From contig JAPFFF010000005.1 of NCBI GenBank assembly GCA_039105265.1, positions 5,441,501-5,505,500 of the forward strand: DNA of 64,000 nucleotides, in the 5' to 3' direction. Each line of letters starts with the position of its first letter. Position 1 is the stretch's first letter. The stretch is from Tritrichomonas musculus (lineage: Eukaryota > Parabasalia > Tritrichomonadida > Tritrichomonadidae). This document shows, piece by piece, positions 10,986-19,232 of the stretch. Both the position numbers and the translations under genes were made by a program. Under the pieces are notes generated by a model, which ran no database searches, was not told the origin of the DNA, and saw only the letters and a list, made by a program, of their open reading frames with translations.

Positions 10986-12533
10986 ATGAAGAGTGGAAAA
11001 CGTATTTCATCATTGAGTGCAACTGAATCTCTTTCGCAATCAGATGATCTTTTATCTTCATCGCCATCAGCTCAAGATCTTTTCAAATTGCAGAAAGAAA
11101 TTTTGGAACAATCACATTCAATCGAAGAATATATCAAATCACATCAAAAAAATTCAGGAAATGGTTATAATGAATCAATTTCAGTTCTAGAATCTTTGTT
11201 ATCGCTTTTCAAACTCGAAGTTTCTATGAATCTTTCATTACGAAAAGCAATAGTCAACGAAAGAAAAATTAGAACCAAATATGAAAATGAAGTTCAGAAT
11301 ATAGAAGCTTTTTTTCAAGAATTTGGGAGAGTTACAAGTGGATCTAAAGACTCACCTTCAAAAATAAATTGTTTTGAAGATATTTTTAATTATGTAATTT
11401 CTTCAAATGATAAATATATCAAATCAAAAAAGAAAATGAAATCGACGATATCAGATCAGCAAGAGCAAATTAATAGTCTTCAACAAACTTTAAATGAAAA
11501 AGAAGAAGAAATTCAAAATTTCGTTCAAAATCAAAATGAATATGAAGATGTTATCAATAAGTTAAAAGCAAAGCTTTTATCTACAAAAACACAAATTAAT
11601 AGCCTTAAAGCTGAAATTGAACAATCAAATGAAATAATCAGAAAGCAGAGACTTGCAATTAAAGAGCAAAAGCATGTGTCATCAAATGAGCAAATTAATT
11701 CTCAGAAAGAGATCGATGAAATTAAACAACAATGTGAACAAGAAATATATGAATATCAACAAAAAAGCCATATTCAGCGTCAAAAATATCATAATCAGCA
11801 AATTCAACTAAAGGAACTAAGTTCAAAACTTAAAAAGAAAGATGAAATGAACCAAAATAAAGAAAATATTTATCAATGCAAATTTTCTGAAATGCAAGAG
11901 CAAATACAGAAATTGCAAGATGATAATCAAGCCCAAACTGCTACTATTCAATCGGATATTAAAAAAATTGAATATTTGAAAAGCCAAATTAGCGAATTAG
12001 AAAATCAACTCTCTGAATCTCAGAAGACCATTGAAAAATATGAATCGCAGCTTATGTGTTCCAAAAATCAAATAGATAGTATTAAATCATCTTTCCAAAA
12101 TTGCCGTAAAAAATATGAAATGAAAATACACTCAACAAAAGTTGAACACCAGCATCAAATCAATTCAATGAAATCAAATATTGAGTGTTCATTAGAAAAA
12201 AATATGAGAATTGTAAAACAGGAATTAAAGCAAAAAGATGATGAAATTCTTGCCGTAAAAGCTGAACTTGAAACAGCTCGCTTACAAATAGCAGAACTAG
12301 TTAAAAAGTTGAAAAGGCAAGAGAAAAGAAGAGAGACTAACTTCCAAAGTGCAGAAGAATTGAGAATCGAAAATGAAAGATTAAGAAACATGATGCGCGA
12401 AAAATCTGATGGCCAAAAAGAAGTGCAAAATTTACTTGGTCTTGGTCCAAATGCTACATCACGTGATATAATTGATGCTCTTATGGTTGTTTTATCAAAT
12501 AATGATGTTTCGCGCCACTCTCATCGCCACTAG
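10986..12533 (+). CDS. Long coiled-coil protein
   Basis: This 515-residue protein begins with a Ser-rich head (about 1-30). From about residue 75 to 475 it is an almost unbroken Gln/Lys/Glu-rich heptad region, for example EQINSLQQTLNEKEEEIQ and QISELENQLSESQKTIEKY. A short non-coiled tail follows, with LLGLGPNATSRDIIDALMVV. There is no transmembrane segment, signal peptide or enzyme motif. Coiled-coil proteins of this size in trichomonads are often cytoskeletal, Golgi or basal-body components, but the sequence does not say which. It starts at the ATG at 10986 and converges on the WDR82-like gene. Confidence 0.85.
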   Translation: MKSGKRISSLSATESLSQSDDLLSSSPSAQDLFKLQKEILEQSHSIEEYIKSHQKNSGNGYNESISVLESLLSLFKLEVSMNLSLRKAIVNERKIRTKYENEVQNIEAFFQEFGRVTSGSKDSPSKINCFEDIFNYVISSNDKYIKSKKKMKSTISDQQEQINSLQQTLNEKEEEIQNFVQNQNEYEDVINKLKAKLLSTKTQINSLKAEIEQSNEIIRKQRLAIKEQKHVSSNEQINSQKEIDEIKQQCEQEIYEYQQKSHIQRQKYHNQQIQLKELSSKLKKKDEMNQNKENIYQCKFSEMQEQIQKLQDDNQAQTATIQSDIKKIEYLKSQISELENQLSESQKTIEKYESQLMCSKNQIDSIKSSFQNCRKKYEMKIHSTKVEHQHQINSMKSNIECSLEKNMRIVKQELKQKDDEILAVKAELETARLQIAELVKKLKRQEKRRETNFQSAEELRIENERLRNMMREKSDGQKEVQNLLGLGPNATSRDIIDALMVVLSNNDVSRHSHRH

Positions 12534-12747
12534 ATGTTATAGAATTATTATATTATGTTTTTTTGTTAAAAAAAAAATATTATGAATAAATGTGTTTAAA
12601 CTCGAATTTCACATACTCATGATTTTGCAATTTTCTTTTTCCTTCCCCTATTTTTCATCTTATACGTGAAATTTGTTGAAAATTAAAACAATGTTATGAA
12701 AATGTCAGTTTTATATCAACAACAATATCATATAATATATCTTAGAT

Positions 12748-13719
12748 TCATTGACCAATTAATAGCTTATATGTTTGCATATCAACCGTCCAAAAAAGAC
12801 ATTCTGAACCAGTTGATACAAAATTATGGTATGCAGATGAAAATGAAATACTAGAAACTGGATTGGTGTGTCCTGTCAAAACAGTTACTTGTGAACCTTG
12901 CTTTGCATCAGCCACGAGTATTGAATAATCATTTGTTGGAATTAATAAAAAGTCTTCATCTGGTGTAAATGCACAACCAGGAGTTATTTTCCCCATTGTT
13001 AAATCAGGTGAGCATAAAAGAGATAAGTCTTTCATGCAATATACTTGTGCAAAATCAGGGCCCACAAGAGCCAATTTAGTTCCTTTCATTCCAAAATGAG
13101 GTGTAACTTCTCCATTTGTTTTTAATTTAGTAGTTCGAACAGCGGCATCAAGATTTCGTATATCATATATATATAAAGCGCAATCTGTTGAAACACTAAG
13201 GCATAATCCATTTGGATGTAAAGCAATATTTGCAGGAGAATTGACCTCAAGTGTTGTGGTGCATTTTTCTGCTGAATCATCCCATATTTTAATTGTACGG
13301 TCTTGAGAAGCTGTAATTAACCCATTGGGCCTGGCACACAAAGATGTAATTGGAGCTGTATGGCCGTTTGCAGTAAAATAGCGAATGAAACTTTGTTGTT
13401 GAATATTTAAAAGTCGAGCTGCATGATCATTGATTTCATTATGCGAATTCAAATATATAGCGTTTTTTGTTAGGTGGTAACATAACCTAGTACTCCCATA
13501 TTTTTTGTTGGGAATTCTGCTTTCAAAACGGCACCCATCACATTTATATAACGATATCATATTAGCGTTTGAAATGACCGCAAAATTGGATCCGTCAGGA
13601 GAAAAACTGCAATCTTGATGATATGAATACTCGGATAGAATTGGGTCAAGATGAAAGTAACTTCTAACTATTGCTTCTTCAGGTTGAATTGGAGAATGAA
13701 TGTTTTTTGATCTATTCAT
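12748..13719 (-). CDS. WD40 protein, Swd2/WDR82-like
   Basis: A 323-residue beta-propeller protein made almost wholly of WD40 repeats. It follows the Swd2/WDR82 family along its length. After an early segment with DCSFSPDGSNFAVIS come KKYGSTRLCYH, then IRYFTANGHTAPITSLCARPNG with SQDRTIKIWD, CAFTPDEDFLLIPTNDYSI, and a last blade GHTNPVSSISFSSAYHNF ending in CLFWTVD. WDR82/Swd2 is a subunit of the SET1/COMPASS histone H3K4 methyltransferase and of a PP1-containing transcription-termination complex, so a nuclear role is expected. The length equals that of human WDR82 (313 residues). An upstream in-frame TTG at 13731 extends the open frame, but the first ATG is at 13719. Confidence 0.85.
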   Translation of the reverse strand: MNRSKNIHSPIQPEEAIVRSYFHLDPILSEYSYHQDCSFSPDGSNFAVISNANMISLYKCDGCRFESRIPNKKYGSTRLCYHLTKNAIYLNSHNEINDHAARLLNIQQQSFIRYFTANGHTAPITSLCARPNGLITASQDRTIKIWDDSAEKCTTTLEVNSPANIALHPNGLCLSVSTDCALYIYDIRNLDAAVRTTKLKTNGEVTPHFGMKGTKLALVGPDFAQVYCMKDLSLLCSPDLTMGKITPGCAFTPDEDFLLIPTNDYSILVADAKQGSQVTVLTGHTNPVSSISFSSAYHNFVSTGSECLFWTVDMQTYKLLIGQ

Positions 13720-14172
13720 TCTTAAATACAAAAGAACTTTTTTAAATAAAGAGCATTCAAAAAGTTGTCTTTAAAAGAAAAAAGATTTTTACAAAAAGAA
13801 ATATAAATATATTTGTTTATGCATTCAGTATTCAACAAAAAAAGTTTATGAAACTCAAATACATCATTAGTATCTGCCTCGACTAAATGCTGAACTATAT
13901 TTTCTTTGATCAGCCCAATCGTAAATTAAAAATTACAGGTTTGAAAATAGTATCAATTGGTATTATAATACTTAATGAATTCATTTGTAAAAAATAAATG
14001 AATAAACAAAATACGTGAATAATAATATCGTGAAAATATTGATCAAAAGAGATCAGAAATAAAACTAAAATGGCTGAATTAAGGTAATGTATTTAGATTA
14101 TTTTTTTTTTTTTTATGAACTGTTTTATTAATCATACAACTTATACAAGATTAATGCTTTGATTTAAAAACA
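13720..14172. other. Intergenic region
   Basis: This 453-bp AT-rich spacer lies between two minus-strand genes. It should hold the 3' end of the Rab gene and the promoter of the WDR82-like gene. No RNA gene, repeat or convincing initiator element is seen. Confidence 0.5.
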
Positions 14173-14769
14173 TTAGCAGCAATTTGAAATTGTACTTTCT
14201 TCTTTAATAGTGGCTTGATTTTTTCTATTAGTTGTAATGGTTTTTTGATGAAGTTTAAATAATTCGTTTGCTAGATCGGAAAACATTTGTCGTATTCCTT
14301 CGCCAGTTTTTGCGGATGTTAAATATATGTGAAATCCACGCTCTTTTGCCCATTGCTCGCATTCATCAAAGCTAACTTGATATTCATCGTAAAGATCAGA
14401 TTTGTTTGCTGCAACATATATAATTGCCTGTTGGTCAGCTACATTGAAAAAAGTTTCGATTTGAGGATTTAGGTCAAGAAATGATTGACGATTTGAAAGA
14501 GAAAAAACAACAATGGCTGCAGATGTGCTACGGTAATATATAGGGGCAAGTGCTCTAAATTTTTCTTGTCCTGCAGTATCCCAAATTTGTAGTTCAATTC
14601 TTGATCCATTAATTAATTGACTAAAAACTTGATAATTTGCGCCGATTGTTCCTGCTTCGTGGGGATTAAATCTATTTTCAATAAGTCTGATAACTATTGA
14701 TGTTTTTCCGACTGATTCATCGCCAATTGTAACTATTCGGAAGCAGGACGTGTCGTTTTCGTTCTGCAT
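14173..14769 (-). CDS. Rab-family small GTPase
   Basis: A 198-residue Ras-superfamily GTPase with all five nucleotide-binding boxes: P-loop GDESVGKTS, switch I with TIGANY, WDTAGQEKF followed by the Rab-typical RALAPIYYR, NKSD for guanine recognition, and TSAKTGEG. It ends in a double cysteine (NCC), the geranylgeranylation signal that anchors Rabs to membranes. The TIGA-type effector loop is closest to the Rab5/21/22 endocytic group. Function should be vesicle targeting. The open frame extends upstream to a TTG at 14793, but the first ATG (14769) gives the normal Rab length. The gene is head-to-head with the small ORF at 14823, only 53 bp away. Confidence 0.93.
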   Translation of the reverse strand: MQNENDTSCFRIVTIGDESVGKTSIVIRLIENRFNPHEAGTIGANYQVFSQLINGSRIELQIWDTAGQEKFRALAPIYYRSTSAAIVVFSLSNRQSFLDLNPQIETFFNVADQQAIIYVAANKSDLYDEYQVSFDECEQWAKERGFHIYLTSAKTGEGIRQMFSDLANELFKLHQKTITTNRKNQATIKEESTISNCC

Positions 14770-14822
14770 TAAAAAAATTTTTCCTTCATTCAAAAATTTG
14801 AATAAAGTATCTCATATCTCAA
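14770..14822. promoter_or_regulatory. Short shared promoter region with Inr-like motif
   Basis: Only 53 bp separate the start codons of two divergent genes, so both promoters must lie here or within coding sequence. TCATATC at 14812-14818 fits the trichomonad initiator (TCA+1-Py-(T/A)). It would start the plus-strand transcript 9 nt before its ATG, typical of the very short trichomonad 5' UTRs. No good match is seen for the Rab direction. Confidence 0.5.
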
Positions 14823-15188
14823 ATGAGTATCCAGCAAAAGCAATACCCAAATTCTGAAATGTCTAATGATGTTGAAGAAAAAATAAAAAAAATTGGCGAG
14901 ATTGATAATGCTTTATCCCAATTTCTAAATTTTACAACAAACGAAGAAAATATCCCAATCATTAATTCTTTACTGTCATTTAATAGCATAATTGAAAGTG
15001 ATCCTGATCTTTCGAGCAAGATTGAAAATGTTGAAAAAAGCAAAGAACAGAAAAAGAAAAATGGTCTTGATCTTTCTATTTTACAAAAAAGCCTTGAAGA
15101 AAAAAGTAAGTGCAACAATCAAATGAGAGACGATATAACCAATATCTTATCATTTCTTGACAATCATGAGTCTAATCTCTATATATAA
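14823..15188 (+). CDS. Small hypothetical protein, helical
   Basis: This 121-residue acidic protein is unknown to me. It is Glu/Lys/Asn/Ser-rich and predicted helical (VEEKIKKIGEIDNALSQFL near residue 18, LDLSILQKSLEEKSK near 82). A small tether, kinetochore or BLOC-type helical subunit would look like this, but that is speculation. There is no signal peptide or membrane segment. Its reality is supported by an initiator-like TCATATC 9 nt upstream of the ATG and by the tight divergent spacing from the Rab gene. Confidence 0.6.
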   Translation: MSIQQKQYPNSEMSNDVEEKIKKIGEIDNALSQFLNFTTNEENIPIINSLLSFNSIIESDPDLSSKIENVEKSKEQKKKNGLDLSILQKSLEEKSKCNNQMRDDITNILSFLDNHESNLYI

Positions 15189-15493
15189 TTTTTTTTTTTT
15201 TGTTATTAAATTGCATGATTTTTATATTAAGTTTATTAATATAATTGTATTATAATTGGGCTGCATATAACTTATAAGTATAACAATATTCTATTTTTCC
15301 TACATCATCTGAAAATTTTTCACCATGCTTACAATATTCTTATTAATTAATAAATTAAATGAAAGTGTAAGAGAGAAAAAAGCTTCCACGCCTTTATTAA
15401 ATGTTAGTAAAAGCAAAATAATAATATAAAAATTATTTTTTTTACATATCCCATCAACTTAATCAATATCTAATTAAACATTTTAGTGCTTTT
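15189..15493. other. Convergent intergenic region
   Basis: This 305-bp AT-rich spacer lies between two genes that point at each other. It holds both 3' ends and nothing else that I can recognise. Confidence 0.5.
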
Positions 15494-16828
15494 TTATTTT
15501 TCTTTCATGTTTTTGAAAGGTTCTTCACTTCTTCTTATTTCCCAATCAAGTAATAATGGTGTCTCTTCCCTATTTCTGACAAGTTCCGTAAATCTTTGCA
15601 TTCTGTAGTTTGCAAGAGAAACGCCAAGTGAAACTCTTGAGTCTTCAATGACGCTCAAATCATCTAATTCTAGAGAAATATCGAAGTTCTTTTCGAACCA
15701 CTTAAGAGCTTCTTCTTTTTGGTCGCTTTCCCACAATATTTTACCCATTGTAAGACAAGATAGCGCTTTATCTTGTGCGTTTCCAGTTTGGTTGGCAAGT
15801 TCGTGTAAAATTTTGAAATGCTCAACTGCAAGATCAATCTTACCCATAAATTTATATGATGTTGCGAGAGCAGAAACTGCTGTACTTTGTCCCTCAACAT
15901 TACCAAGACCTTTATAAATTTGAAAAGCTTTTTCAAAATGCTCTATAGCGCTGTTGAGCATTTCGAGTTGTCTGTAACAATCTCCAAGTTGTTGGTTGCA
16001 TATTGCAATTGAAAGAGGGACACCTGAATCTGCTGCTACTTTAAGCGATTTATTCAAAAATTCAATGGCTTTTGATCCTTCCCCTCTCTGAATCAAAGAA
16101 TCAGAATATGACCTATATGCATCAATAAGGGCTGCCTGTGCTTCTGCAACACCATCATTAATTGAAACTGATACTGTTAAGCATTCTTCGCAAAATCTTA
16201 ATGAATTTTCAAGGTTTCCTGCTTCTTTAAAAAGTCTTCCTATCTCTTTTAAGGCTTGAGCTTCTCTGACAAGATCAGATGTGAAAAGTGCATAATCACG
16301 AAGCTTTTCTAGATAAATAATTGCGATCTTCATATCATTGATCGATTGAAAATATTGTGATAAATCTGTATAAGCTTTGGCTAATTCTGTATCTTCGCCT
16401 TTTCTTTTAGCCATTTCAACTTCAACTAGACGAGCTTGAATTTTTTCATACTGGTCAACAGGAACAACAGGCGGAGCTGGAGATGCGTTATCACTTCCAG
16501 CATTTTCCCAATAATCATAGTGATATGATCCTGGACATTTTGGATGCGTTATTTTAAAGAAGTCAGAAAATGAATCAACATAACCAGCCTTTAAAAGATC
16601 AATACAAATAGCTTCTTCAGGTGAAAATAAATCAGCGTCTGTAGGTTTGTGTAGTTCTAGGGGTTCACGTTCAATTAATCGAGGTGATGTAAGAAGTTGT
16701 TCTGTACGTTTTTTAAGAGCTCGAATTGAAGGCTCCTTCTTGCGTGCGCGCTTTTGAGCATCACCAGTATTCCTGTCTATAATCTTTTTACGAAGTTCTA
16801 TTGCTTTTCGTCGCTGTTCTGGATCCAT
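15494..16828 (-). CDS. TTC29-like axonemal TPR protein
   Basis: This 444-residue protein has a basic head (1-45) and then a solenoid of TPR units (about 130-405), such as SALATSYKFMGKIDLAVEHF and KALSCLTMGKILWESDQKE. Three features match TTC29: the pre-TPR segment CIDLLKAGYVDSFSDFF, the RSYSDSLIQRGEGSKAIEFL block, and an ending with SLGVSLANYRMQRF followed by LLLDWEIRRSEEPF. TTC29 is an axonemal protein linked to dynein/IFT transport in cilia and sperm, and trichomonads carry several flagella. The start is the first ATG at 16828. It is transcribed away from the unknown gene at 16922, 93 bp apart, which suggests co-expression. A generic TPR protein is the alternative. Confidence 0.75.
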   Translation of the reverse strand: MDPEQRRKAIELRKKIIDRNTGDAQKRARKKEPSIRALKKRTEQLLTSPRLIEREPLELHKPTDADLFSPEEAICIDLLKAGYVDSFSDFFKITHPKCPGSYHYDYWENAGSDNASPAPPVVPVDQYEKIQARLVEVEMAKRKGEDTELAKAYTDLSQYFQSINDMKIAIIYLEKLRDYALFTSDLVREAQALKEIGRLFKEAGNLENSLRFCEECLTVSVSINDGVAEAQAALIDAYRSYSDSLIQRGEGSKAIEFLNKSLKVAADSGVPLSIAICNQQLGDCYRQLEMLNSAIEHFEKAFQIYKGLGNVEGQSTAVSALATSYKFMGKIDLAVEHFKILHELANQTGNAQDKALSCLTMGKILWESDQKEEALKWFEKNFDISLELDDLSVIEDSRVSLGVSLANYRMQRFTELVRNREETPLLLDWEIRRSEEPFKNMKEK

Positions 16829-16921
16829 TAAAATATTTAAATTTCTGAAAAATAACGGACAATATCAAAAATTCATTAAAAATGGTTATATTAAAATTAT
16901 AAACTTATATATAAAATTTTA

Positions 16922-17533
16922 ATGAATTTGAATAAGAATTTATCCCCTAAAAGAGAGTTTAAGCCATCAAATCCAAATCTTGAAGAAGATATTAAAAATT
17001 TATTAACCACTCCAGTTAAATTTGAAAGGCAATCCATGCCAAATACTCAGCTCAGAAATCAGCATCGTTACAATTATAACGGTATTAATGATACAAAGCA
17101 GTATACAATGAGAAAATCATTGCCCTCGAACTCTTGTCCTCATAAGTCTACTAAACAAGCGAATCCTTCAACAATTACTTGGAATCCGCCAGAAATCGAG
17201 GATGATATAGGTTATAGCTCAGGTGTTAGGAGAGCTTTTGATCTAAAACATAAAAAATACTCAGAAGTAGCTCTTAGGCAAAACGAAAGACGATGGGAAG
17301 ACGAAGAAAAATTTAGAAGATGGAAAACGCAAAAAGATTATAAATCAACAGAAATAAAAAGTAGAGAGCATGATCATCATGTCGTTGAAAACATTATTCA
17401 GTCTAGAAATGATTACTATGTTTCGTCAATGAAAAACTTCAGGCCACCGATAAGAGCTAAGACTTCAATGTTCAGAACTGTTCCTGCTGAAATTCGTTCA
17501 GTAGGAAGAAATCGTATTTATTACTGGGCTTAA
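16922..17533 (+). CDS. Hypothetical basic protein, possibly flagellar
   Basis: This 203-residue protein is not recognised. It is strongly basic, with a low-complexity Asn/Pro head and a conserved-looking C-terminal half: SGVRRAFDLKHKKYSEVALRQ, then a charged helix with RRWEDEEKFRRWKTQKDY, then a Pro/Arg tail ending NRIYYWA. That layout (short basic protein, one long charged helix, no enzyme motif) is common among microtubule inner or axonemal proteins. The head-to-head partner is a TTC29-like axonemal gene 93 bp away, so a flagellar role is a reasonable but unproven guess. Confidence 0.7.
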   Translation: MNLNKNLSPKREFKPSNPNLEEDIKNLLTTPVKFERQSMPNTQLRNQHRYNYNGINDTKQYTMRKSLPSNSCPHKSTKQANPSTITWNPPEIEDDIGYSSGVRRAFDLKHKKYSEVALRQNERRWEDEEKFRRWKTQKDYKSTEIKSREHDHHVVENIIQSRNDYYVSSMKNFRPPIRAKTSMFRTVPAEIRSVGRNRIYYWA

Positions 17534-17883
17534 TAACAATGACAAAACAAAATTATTCATCCGATCCATATAATTTTTATATTACAATATAATCTGTTAT
17601 TATTGGTTGATAGAATAGATATTTTATGAATAGATTTAAATTCAAATTAATATAGAATTATATTTAATGCATATATGCACTCTTTCATTTCAATGAATTA
17701 TAACGAATAAAAAAAGTAATGAAAGCAAATGAATCGAAGAAAGCACTTTAGAAGTGTCACTTCTTAAAGTGTTGTTAAAAAATTGTGAAAAAAAATACGA
17801 AGCAATGAAAATTTGAGTTATGAAAAATTTTTGAATGAATATTTGAGAGTATAATTCAAAAAATATGAAGTCAATTTTTTAGA
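17534..17883. other. Intergenic region with palindrome
   Basis: This 350-bp spacer upstream of the aminotransferase gene holds a strong palindrome at 17744-17771. Its arms are CACTTT-A-GAAGTG and CACTTC-TT-AAAGTG, meeting at a single central T. Apart from that I see only A/T-rich sequence. Confidence 0.6.
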
Positions 17884-19065
17884 ATGTCTATAAAGCAAAC
17901 ACCTTACATTAAGCGATTAAAAGCTTCTCCCACATCGCCACTTTCTGAAGGTTATATGATGTGCTTGAAAGATCCTAAAATTGTCAACCTTGGAACAGCT
18001 GAAAATCGTGTTATGAACGATCTTTTGCAACCAATTATTGAACATCGCAAAGGTATTACTACTAAAGACGAAACATATTTTGCAGATACAGAAGTGCCAC
18101 TTCAAGAAGCACTTGCTGCCCTTTATCGCGATTATTTTGATATTAAAGATGCACAGCCTTCACAATTTTTATTTGGCAGTGGAATTGCTTTCTTAGTTGA
18201 AAAACTTGGACTTGTTCTTTGCGATGGCGATGATGGCGATATAGTTTTAATACCAAAGCCTTGTTATGGCTGTTTTGAACCAGATTTGGCACAATGCGCA
18301 GCAAAAGTAGAGTATATTGACCTTGATCACTTGCCTGAAAAGCCTCCTGAAAAAGCACGATTATTAATTCTAACAAATCCAGGAAATCCAATCGGAGATC
18401 TTATTGAAAACCCAGAAAAATTACTTGAATGGTGCTATCAAAATCCGAACCTTCATATTGTCACTGATGATGTTTATGCTTTATCAAATCGCCACGGGAA
18501 AGAATACCATTCAATTGCGGGATTAAAGAATGCAAAGCCTGAGGTTGTTCACCAATTTTATGGAATGAGCAAAGATTGGGGACTTGCTGGCTGCCATGTT
18601 GGCTTTTTCTGGTCCCGAAATAAAGAATTATACGATTTAATGCGGATTGCTGCAGGTTGTTTCCATTTATCAAGTGATACAGAATGGCTTTGTATGCATC
18701 TTCTTGACCAGAAATATGGCATACGTGACAAATGGATCAAATTATTTAAAGAGAGACTCGCAGCTAATGAAAGCAAAATGATGAAATTTTTAGATGATGG
18801 CAAAGTTGATTACCGAAAATGTGAAAATTCGCTCTTTTTAATGATTGATTTAAGAAATGTTGTTAAAGGAAGCAAAGAGAAAGAGTTAGAAATATGGAGA
18901 GTCTTAATGCGTGAATATAAAGTTCATGTTCTTCCTGGATCTGCTGGATTCCATTGTGATGAGCCTGGATTTTACAGAGTTATTTTCTCGATTCCAGAAG
19001 ATGAACTTATGCAAGGATTACAAAATCTCGTCAAAGGAATTCATGAACTTTCCAAAAATGCATAA
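17884..19065 (+). CDS. PLP-dependent aminotransferase, ACC-synthase-like
   Basis: This 393-residue class I/II aminotransferase has fold-type-I landmarks: NLGTAENRV near the start, NPGNP (N165), TDDVYA (Asp/Tyr that hold PLP), and the Schiff-base lysine motif SKDWGLAGCHVGFF (K230). The C-terminal PGSAGFHCDEPGFYRVIF segment supplies the substrate-carboxylate arginine. The LGTAEN and PGS..-C.EPG-RV pattern is that of the 1-aminocyclopropane-1-carboxylate synthase-like branch. That branch includes true ACC synthases and many general amino-acid aminotransferases, so the substrate cannot be read from sequence. It has a full-length catalytic core and no targeting peptide, so it is expected in the cytosol. 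The ATG at 17884 is the first in frame. Confidence 0.9.
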   Translation: MSIKQTPYIKRLKASPTSPLSEGYMMCLKDPKIVNLGTAENRVMNDLLQPIIEHRKGITTKDETYFADTEVPLQEALAALYRDYFDIKDAQPSQFLFGSGIAFLVEKLGLVLCDGDDGDIVLIPKPCYGCFEPDLAQCAAKVEYIDLDHLPEKPPEKARLLILTNPGNPIGDLIENPEKLLEWCYQNPNLHIVTDDVYALSNRHGKEYHSIAGLKNAKPEVVHQFYGMSKDWGLAGCHVGFFWSRNKELYDLMRIAAGCFHLSSDTEWLCMHLLDQKYGIRDKWIKLFKERLAANESKMMKFLDDGKVDYRKCENSLFLMIDLRNVVKGSKEKELEIWRVLMREYKVHVLPGSAGFHCDEPGFYRVIFSIPEDELMQGLQNLVKGIHELSKNA

Positions 19066-19232
19066 AAAAAAAAAACTAGTATAGTAAATTTTCTTTAAAA
19101 ATTAATATAACTTTGTTGTTTTTTTATAATTCAATTATTTAATTTATTTTAATTTTGCTAACGTTTAAAATAAATCATATAAAAATTATATGTAAACGTA
19201 CAGATTTTTTTTAAATTGTTTTTTTCCTTTTA

